This document shows positions 1 through 3,937 of a stretch of DNA of 5,135 nt, piece by piece. Positions within the stretch are counted from its first letter, which is position 1, and every line of letters starts with the position of its first letter. Origin of the DNA: JBKBXU01 sp046313675 (GTDB lineage: Bacteria; Bacteroidota; Bacteroidia; Cytophagales; Cytophagaceae); assembly GCA_046313675.1 (NCBI GenBank), contig JBKBXU010000323.1:1-5135 (forward strand), written 5' to 3'. Both the position numbers and the translations under genes were made by a program. The notes below the pieces were generated by a model. That model was not told the origin of the DNA. It ran no database searches and saw only the letters and a list, made by a program, of their open reading frames with translations.

Positions 1-1202
1 CCGGGTCTTTTATATTTGAGGATGCTTCGAATACAGAAAATTCTAAATTAAAAGATTTTATGCTTTTGGCTTCAGAATCCGGTAATGTTAGAACCCCTGC
101 TCTATGGTATTTACTTTCAGTTTATATATTCTTTTTTAATAAATATTTTACTAAAGCGACTCAACTAATAGAAAAGTCTGAATCATTTGCTCATCCCGAC
201 AAGAACCTAGCAGATGAAACAAGGATTATTAAAGCTTTGATAAACATTGATAAAAGGGATTCTGTTTCTCCGCAGTTTGAAAAGAAAATTCTTGATGAGT
301 TTACATGGTTGGAGAAAAAGGAAAAAACTAAATCATCTCAATACCAAACATCAGATTTTGAAAAAGCCAAAAAATATTTACTGGAAAGGTTAATGCTAAA
401 ATATGCTAATCAAGGCGACGATACAAAAGCTCTTTTATGCAAAAACATCTTTAAGCCTATTGACCTATATAATGACATGGATGAGAAGGTGGTTGATAAC
501 TTTATCAATCACTTAAAGGATAATAAAAAATCCAAAATGGAGATATTCCTGAGTAGTCACCTCCAATATTCCCTTCCGCAGTTGTACGAAATGAAGGGTA
601 CATTTGCTTTGCGAAGGGCTGAGTTTAAAGAAGCACTGGATTATCTAAAGAAAGGGAAGCCTTACGATTTTTATAATGGAGATGGTATGTCTTATAACAA
701 TCCTTTTAAAAGTGAAATAAATATATGTGTTAACTGTGAAGATCCTGAAAATACAGGGCGAATGACAAAAAATGAATTTGCAGAAAAAATGCTAGAATAC
801 GAACGTTTGGCCAAATCAAAAAAGAAAGACGCTGCAAATTATTATTATTTATTGGGTTTGGGAATGTATAATACCACACTCTACGGATCTTCATATAATC
901 TAACAAACTACTCAAAGTCTTCATATAGTACGGGCGGCCATTATGAGACAGATATTGCACTGGAATATTTTAAGAAATCATTACAGTTATCAAAAGACAA
1001 AGAACTTTCTGCAAAGGCATGTTTTATGGCCGCCAAGTGTGAGCAGAGAATAACAAGCGATAATATAGAGGAAATTTTTGTGGATGAATATTATGAATAC
1101 TTTAAAAAATTAAATGATAATTATTCAGATACAGAATTTTATAAGGAGGTTATTCAGGAATGTAAATATTTTAACATTTTTGTAAAAAATAATCGTGATT
1201 GA
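1..1202 (+). CDS. TPR-like helical repeat protein, 3' part (5' end outside window)
   Basis: The frame is open from the left edge (first full codon at 3), so the ATG at 60 is probably internal and the gene is 5'-truncated here. Counting from that Met, about 380 residues are visible. They are rich in Lys, Glu, Tyr and Phe, mostly helical, with no strong membrane segment. Two stretches look like tetratricopeptide units: residues 174-200 (YEMKGTFALRRAEFKEALDY and following) and 297-330 (TDIALEYFKKSLQLSKDKEL, then AKACFMAAKCEQ). A third, weaker helix pair lies near 14-64. There is a CVNC pair at 223-226, and a low-complexity Tyr/Ser/Asn stretch at 262-290 separates the last repeat from the rest. 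TPR proteins serve as protein-protein scaffolds; no enzyme motif is visible, so the specific job is unknown. Similar long TPR-like hypothetical proteins are common in Bacteroidota. No terminator with a T-tract follows the stop. Confidence 0.8.
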   Translation, partial: GSFIFEDASNTENSKLKDFMLLASESGNVRTPALWYLLSVYIFFFNKYFTKATQLIEKSESFAHPDKNLADETRIIKALINIDKRDSVSPQFEKKILDEFTWLEKKEKTKSSQYQTSDFEKAKKYLLERLMLKYANQGDDTKALLCKNIFKPIDLYNDMDEKVVDNFINHLKDNKKSKMEIFLSSHLQYSLPQLYEMKGTFALRRAEFKEALDYLKKGKPYDFYNGDGMSYNNPFKSEINICVNCEDPENTGRMTKNEFAEKMLEYERLAKSKKKDAANYYYLLGLGMYNTTLYGSSYNLTNYSKSSYSTGGHYETDIALEYFKKSLQLSKDKELSAKACFMAAKCEQRITSDNIEEIFVDEYYEYFKKLNDNYSDTEFYKEVIQECKYFNIFVKNNRD

Positions 1203-1674
1203 TTAGATTAATGGGGTGTAACCCTTCCCCCAACAAAACAGTTTAAAGTCATTACCCCCAAAAGTTTACCTGAACAGAAATCCTGGATTTTAGCCACAAA
1301 AAAATCCCGTACTTCTTCTAAAGAACCTTCTGGTTTGAGTGTTAAAAACTTGGTAGTATAGAAATTAATAGTTTATTTAAAAGGGAGAAATGCCATATTA
1401 GCTATCCTGATGGTAACGACACTAATGACATCTTTGATTGGGATATTTGTTTTCCCTGTTTTGATGATTGCAGCATATAGATATGCAAATGGAAGATGGA
1501 AGGTTGCAGAAAATAAAAGAGATGATTACCAAAACTGGACAGAAAATCAGGAAAAAGAGTAAGAAAATCTATTTTGATAATTTCCTTCATGTATATGGTA
1601 TTGATGATGGTTCAACTATTTTCAATTATTTAGAAAGATAATTAATTAGATAATAAAAAATAAAATAATCTGTG
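1203..1674. other. Gene-poor AT-rich stretch with ORF fragments
   Basis: No intact gene is convincing here. The stretch starts right after the TPR gene stop with a G/C-rich patch (TGGGG at 1212-1216, CCCCA about ten bases later) that could form a short hairpin but has no T-tract. On the minus strand, 1208-1372 is stop-free with protein-like content but no usable start. On the plus strand a small hydrophobic ORF (1410-1562) and a second ORF in another frame (1489-1641) overlap. From 1642 the DNA is a nearly pure A/T tract up to the inverted repeat at 1675. The picture is one of decayed coding DNA rather than a regulated intergenic region. Confidence 0.5.
1410..1562 (+). CDS. Possible small single-pass membrane protein, start perhaps damaged
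   Basis: This is a 50-codon ORF. Residues 3-23 form one hydrophobic helix (TSLIGIFVFPVLMIAAYRYA region), followed by a charged tail with two Trp that ends NWTENQEKE. The layout fits a small membrane-anchored protein with its tail in the cytoplasm, but I do not recognise a family. The start is uncertain. The frame is open back to 1362, and the codons just before 1410 (ATA TTA GCT ATC CTG) are also hydrophobic. An ATG at 1390 preceded by GGGAG at 1383-1387 has the right context but is one base out of frame and stops after three codons. A one-base deletion between 1392 and 1395 would explain this and make the gene a pseudogene. The small size and overlapping alternative frame keep confidence low. 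Confidence 0.3.
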   Translation: MVTTLMTSLIGIFVFPVLMIAAYRYANGRWKVAENKRDDYQNWTENQEKE

Positions 1675-1779
1675 TACAACAAAAGGCCACTACAAAAGTG
1701 GTCGAGTAGGTAGATAGTATCCCTGCAGTTCACTACTTTTTCTCTTAAAACAAGTAAACTGATGTGGACTTCTGTTGTA
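1675..1779. repeat. 105-bp imperfect inverted repeat, attC-like in shape
   Basis: The left arm TACAACAAAAGGCCAC (1675-1690) is the reverse complement of the right arm GTGGACTTCTGTTGTA (1764-1779) at 14 of 16 positions. Just inside the left arm is a second hairpin, GGCCACT (1685-1691) with AGTGGTC (1697-1703), loop ACAAA, one G-T pair. A further pair, AGTAG (1705-1709) with CTACT (1733-1737), sits in the middle around a CTGCAG palindrome. The overall form, outer boxes ending in ACAAC and starting with GTTGT around a folded core, recalls integron attC recombination sites and their length range. The 3' box GTTGTAG does not match the core GTTRRRY, so I do not call it attC. It lies 85 bp upstream of the toxin-antitoxin operon. 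It could equally be a dispersed palindromic intergenic repeat or a structured RNA. Confidence 0.6.
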
Positions 1780-1840
1780 GGCGGTCATGTTACCTACCAA
1801 TAAAGAAAAAAATATCGCAACCATTTTAGTAAATTTTCTG

Positions 1841-1848
1841 TATCTTTA
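1841..1848 (+). promoter_or_regulatory. Candidate -7 element for the toxin-antitoxin operon
   Basis: TATCTTTA matches the Bacteroidota -7 consensus TAnnTTTG at all but the last base and lies 16 bases upstream of the antitoxin ATG. I see no TTTG at the expected distance upstream, so the call is weak. The antitoxin has no good Shine-Dalgarno site, only GAG at 1858-1860, which is normal in this phylum. Antitoxins of this kind usually repress their own operon, but no obvious operator palindrome is visible next to this element. Confidence 0.3.
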
Positions 1849-1864
1849 ATATAAACGAGATGAT

Positions 1865-2101
1865 ATGAACAAGGTCAAGTTAAAAGAAAAACTTATTAAG
1901 GAAATTCAGAACATCGAGGATGAAAATATTCTAAATGAAGTTTATAGACTACTTAAAATTGAATCAGCAGAGATAGATGTTTATAAATTAAATGAAGAAC
2001 AAATTTCTGCAGTTAATGAAGCTCGTGAGCAGATTAGCAATAGTCAATTTTTTACCCACGAACAAGCTAAGAAGAAGATTGAAGAATGGCTAAACAAATA
2101 A
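1865..2101 (+). CDS. Antitoxin of a RelE/ParE-type toxin-antitoxin pair
   Basis: This 78-residue protein is placed directly upstream of, and overlapping, a RelE/ParE-like toxin. Its role would be to bind and neutralise that toxin in the cytoplasm and probably to limit transcription of the operon. Residues 1-32 form a charged amphipathic helix region (KLKEKLIKEIQNIEDENILN) typical of Bacteroidota antitoxins of this type. Residues 43-78 (LNEEQISAVNEAREQISNSQ, then FFTHEQAKKKIEEWLNK) match the usual C-terminal tail of the group, which ends in a helix with a Trp near the terminus. No classical ribbon-helix-helix or helix-turn-helix motif is evident, so direct DNA binding is not shown. The ATG at 1865 is the first in frame and gives the normal family length. 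The end overlaps the toxin start by 16 bases, so translation is likely coupled. Confidence 0.85.
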   Translation: MNKVKLKEKLIKEIQNIEDENILNEVYRLLKIESAEIDVYKLNEEQISAVNEAREQISNSQFFTHEQAKKKIEEWLNK

Positions 2102-2394
2102 TTTGGTCCCTGAGAGCTGATAAGGACCGAATAAAAAATTTTGAATACTGGAATAGCAGAAATAAATCATCCACATTCAGTAAAAAATTAAATTCACTTT
2201 TTAATAAAGCTGTAGAGCTTTTAGCTAATCATTACTCAATAGGAAAGCCTACCGAAATCCAGAATGTAAAAATTAAGGTGGTTAGAGATTATTTAATAAT
2301 TTACGAGGATACACCAGAATTGCTAATCATATTAACCATTTGGGACAGTAGAAGAAATCCTGAACAGTTGAAAAAGATAATAAAAAAAGAATAA
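2086..2394 (+). CDS. RelE/ParE superfamily toxin
   Basis: This 102-residue basic protein is of the normal size for RelE/ParE toxins. The N-terminal strand QIIWSLRADKD leads into two helices (about 12-50, including FSKKLNSLFNKAVELLANHY). Then come the strands around VKIKVVRDYLIIYEDTP (61-77) and LLIILTIWDSRRNPEQL (79-95). The WDSRRNP block at 86-92 is a hallmark of the Bacteroidota branch of this superfamily, and Arg67, Arg89 and Arg90 are candidates for functional basic residues. Members either cut mRNA on the ribosome (RelE) or poison DNA gyrase (ParE); the sequence alone does not tell which. The frame is complete, with no stop or frameshift, so the toxin is probably active and held in check by the overlapping antitoxin. 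No intrinsic terminator is visible after the stop. Confidence 0.85.
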   Translation: MAKQIIWSLRADKDRIKNFEYWNSRNKSSTFSKKLNSLFNKAVELLANHYSIGKPTEIQNVKIKVVRDYLIIYEDTPELLIILTIWDSRRNPEQLKKIIKKE

Positions 2395-2406
2395 ATACTG
2401 GTGGTA

Positions 2407-2484
2407 ATCGAATAGACGGCCGTGAGCCATAGCCCATGGTGCTCCTCTCACATCACGATACGTACGGGCCTCGTATACAGCGGT
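2407..2484 (-). mobile_element. Group II intron 3' end relic (domains V and VI)
   Basis: Read on the minus strand, 2484-2452 folds like intron domain V. ACCGCTGTA pairs with TATCGTGAT (three G-T pairs, two mismatches). Above it is TACG/CGTA, a short loop, and a two-base CG bulge on the 3' side, which is the diagnostic domain V bulge. The CGC in the 5' strand sits where the catalytic triad is expected. GTGAGAGG (2451-2444) follows, as in many bacterial introns, and opens domain VI. There GAGAGG pairs back to the sequence ending CTATTCGAT, leaving an unpaired A at 2413, seven bases from the presumed intron end at 2407. The branch-point A of group II introns lies 7-8 bases from the 3' splice site. 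The domain V mismatches, and the absence of any reverse transcriptase frame on this strand upstream, show a decayed fragment. The identification rests on my memory of intron tails, not on a search. Confidence 0.65.
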
Positions 2485-2614
2485 TAGTCAAGCATGAGGA
2501 TCGCCTTTTGGCAATATTCTGTCAGTGATTTATATCCTCTTTTTAGCAATCTTTTCTGAGCTAGAAAAGAAAATCAAAAAACGGTGGAGAGAAATAAGAA
2601 AAACATTGCTAAAT
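2485..2614. other. Short gene-free stretch with a hairpin
   Basis: Between the intron relic and the promoter-like box at 2615 I find no gene. CTTTTCT (2551-2557) and AGAAAAG (2563-2569) form a perfect 7-bp stem with loop GAGCT. Neither strand has a T-run right after the stem, so it is not a typical intrinsic terminator. Any remaining intron sequence upstream of domain V would lie here on the minus strand, but no reverse transcriptase or maturase motif can be read. Confidence 0.4.
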
Positions 2615-2622
2615 TAGATTTG
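2615..2622 (+). promoter_or_regulatory. Candidate promoter -7 element (TAGATTTG)
   Basis: TAGATTTG is an exact match to the Bacteroidota -7 consensus TAnnTTTG, though no TTTG is seen at the expected upstream distance. It lies 51 bases before the ATG at 2674, inside the stretch that would be coding if translation began at the GTG at 2584. This supports 2674 as the start of the exported protein, with a leader of roughly 45 bases. Confidence 0.45.
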
Positions 2623-2673
2623 AAGCCTGATAATAACGGATTTATAACAGCAATAAATTGGTATCAAACAAAT

Positions 2674-3576
2674 ATGAAAACATTGGCGAACACCATATTA
2701 TTAACCTTTCTTGCTTTAACAGTATATTGTCAAGACAGGCTCGTTGATCAAATAAAAAACCTCGAAGGAATTTGGATTGCTGAAGATTATTTAAATAGAT
2801 TCGACATAACAAAAAGCAGCATAAAATCAAAAGAAGCATTTCACTCAAATCACCCTGTAGGACTTAGAATTAATAGGTTAGAAATAGCAGATAGTTCCTT
2901 AAACATTGGTTATAGTGAATTACACGACCATTGGATTCATCCTGAAATTTCCAAATATACTGTTGTAGATGGCGACACTATTCACGAGCAAAGACATTTC
3001 CAAATCAATATTGCAAAAAGTGATTCATTAAACTTCTACCAAACTTCGGAAATTCACTACTTTAACTATGAATGTAAGGCATATTTCAGTTGGATTTTTT
3101 CGGCTGACACTGTAGTAATTCTATATAGACCAGCGACTGAAAATCAAGCAGAAGAAACAATTAGATTTAAAAGAATTAGCTATTCCTTTAAGCCAAGTTA
3201 TCTTTTTCCTAATCCAATATATTATTATACTCGAAGCAAGACACTGGTTGGCACATACACTCTAAGAGACAGTTTAAATAAAGTCATTTCTTCTAATTTT
3301 CAAATTGCCCTTGACGGTACGGCTACTGGTTATACTTCTTTTAAGGACAAAATATTCTATTTTTCTACGGATATTTATTGTGGACCTGAAACGACAGAAG
3401 ATTTTGTACTTTTTTGCAGCTACAATGACAAGTTAGATCCTGATTGTAAAGGATACATTTACAAACGAATAAACGAAAAGACAATTCAATTTCACAAAAA
3501 CGAGTGGGTAACTAGCCCAGAGGGAACTCCAAAACAAGTTGTAGGAAAAATGATTTATAAACTGACAAAGAAATAG
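2674..3576 (+). CDS. Exported beta-rich protein of unknown function
   Basis: The protein has 300 residues from the ATG at 2674. An in-frame GTG at 2584 would add 30 residues, but those precede an obvious signal peptide and overlap a promoter-like box, so I reject it. Residues 1-19 are a signal peptide: MKTLANTILLTFLALTVYCQ, basic start, hydrophobic core, then Cys-Gln. VYC is a poor lipobox, so cleavage by signal peptidase I into the periplasm is more likely than lipidation. The mature part alternates short strands rich in Tyr, Phe and Ser with polar turns. It starts LEGIW (30-34) and has a second, similar GTY start at 193-195 (LVGTYTLRDS), hinting at two beta domains, possibly lipocalin-like. 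Cys at 133, 236, 248 and 258 could form disulfides. I do not recognise a family or any catalytic motif. It appears to be a single-gene unit in AT-rich DNA between the intron relic and tRNA-Phe. Confidence 0.75.
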   Translation: MKTLANTILLTFLALTVYCQDRLVDQIKNLEGIWIAEDYLNRFDITKSSIKSKEAFHSNHPVGLRINRLEIADSSLNIGYSELHDHWIHPEISKYTVVDGDTIHEQRHFQINIAKSDSLNFYQTSEIHYFNYECKAYFSWIFSADTVVILYRPATENQAEETIRFKRISYSFKPSYLFPNPIYYYTRSKTLVGTYTLRDSLNKVISSNFQIALDGTATGYTSFKDKIFYFSTDIYCGPETTEDFVLFCSYNDKLDPDCKGYIYKRINEKTIQFHKNEWVTSPEGTPKQVVGKMIYKLTKK

Positions 3577-3739
3577 CTATGCAAACAGTGCAACCCTCTT
3601 TAAATAGTATTATTTGACAAACCCCAAAAAATCCTCCCCTCCCCCTTTTTTCCTAAACCAGATTCGCTATTATTGCGTTATAACAGTATTTATGGGACTT
3701 TTTGAGAATTTTCGCTATAAAAAACGAAAGCCCTTAAAA
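3577..3739. other. Intergenic region between exported protein and tRNA-Phe terminator
   Basis: No gene is visible. It holds a pyrimidine-rich run at about 3635-3656 (CCTCCCCTCCCCC then T6), an 8-bp palindrome GTTATAAC at 3677-3684, and two copies of TTCGCTAT (3663-3670 and 3711-3718) 48 bp apart. No clear terminator for the exported-protein gene can be drawn. The nonamer AAAGCCCTT occurs at 3727-3735 and again in the tRNA terminator at 3744-3752. Confidence 0.4.
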
Positions 3740-3772
3740 CAAAAAAGCCCTTGCACGTTTGTACAAGAGCTT
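3740..3772 (-). terminator. Intrinsic terminator of tRNA-Phe
   Basis: On the minus strand, AAGCTCTTGTAC (3772-3761) and GTGCAAGGGCTT (3756-3745) form an uninterrupted 12-bp stem, including two G-T pairs, around a 4-base loop AAAC. A T-run (3746-3741) follows. This is a textbook rho-independent terminator, starting 14 bases after the tRNA 3' end. Confidence 0.9.
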
Positions 3773-3785
3773 GATTTTTAGGTTG

Positions 3786-3858
3786 TGGTGATGAGTGGAA
3801 TCGAACCACCGACACAAGGATTTTCAGTCCTTTGCTCTACCAACTGAGCTACATCACC
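3786..3858 (-). tRNA. tRNA-Phe (anticodon GAA)
   Basis: The gene is 73 bases with a full cloverleaf. The acceptor stem is GGTGATG/CATCACC (7 bp). The D-arm is GCTC AGTTGGTAGA GC. The anticodon stem is AAGGA/TCCTT with loop CTGAAAA, giving anticodon GAA, which decodes UUC and UUU as phenylalanine. The T-arm is GGTGG TTCGATT CCACT, with one G-T pair. The discriminator base is A at 3786. The next bases are CAA, so CCA is not encoded and must be added by the nucleotidyltransferase, as is usual in Bacteroidota. It has its own promoter and terminator and is divergent from the Fe-S protein gene. Confidence 0.97.
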
Positions 3859-3872
3859 GCCTTAAGAGAGCG

Positions 3873-3904
3873 CAAATCTATTTGATTTTTTTATTTAACA
3901 CAAA
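3873..3904 (-). promoter_or_regulatory. Promoter of tRNA-Phe, Bacteroidota type
   Basis: On the minus strand TTTG (3904-3901) is followed after 20 bases by TAGATTTG (3880-3873). These are exact matches to the -33 TTTG and -7 TAnnTTTG elements of the primary sigma factor of Bacteroidota, at a suitable spacing. Transcription would start just upstream of the mature tRNA 5' end at 3858, leaving a leader of only several bases. Confidence 0.8.
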
Positions 3905-3937
3905 TTTTATATACTTAAAAAACTAAAAATATTTAAT

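Noticed and set aside
730..960. Minus-strand 76-codon ORF
   Set aside because: It lies entirely inside the TPR-like gene on the other strand and has no recognisable domain; it is a shadow.
1212..1231. Terminator of the TPR gene (TGGGG with CCCCA)
   Set aside because: The stem is only 5 bp with a loop of about ten bases and there is no T-tract.
1402..1590. Minus-strand 62-codon ORF
   Set aside because: It is antisense to the small membrane ORF region, and its composition (Phe, Leu and Ser runs) follows from the complement of the A-rich plus strand; no motif.
1774..1781. Canonical integron attC core site
   Set aside because: GTTGTAG does not fit GTTRRRY, and the left box GTACAAC does not fit RYYYAAC, so only an attC-like description is justified.
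2551..2569. Intrinsic terminator formed by CTTTTCT and AGAAAAG
   Set aside because: No T-run follows the stem on either strand, and the stem is A/T-rich.
2642..2848. Minus-strand 68-codon ORF
   Set aside because: It is antisense to the signal peptide and N-terminal part of the exported protein; no independent support.
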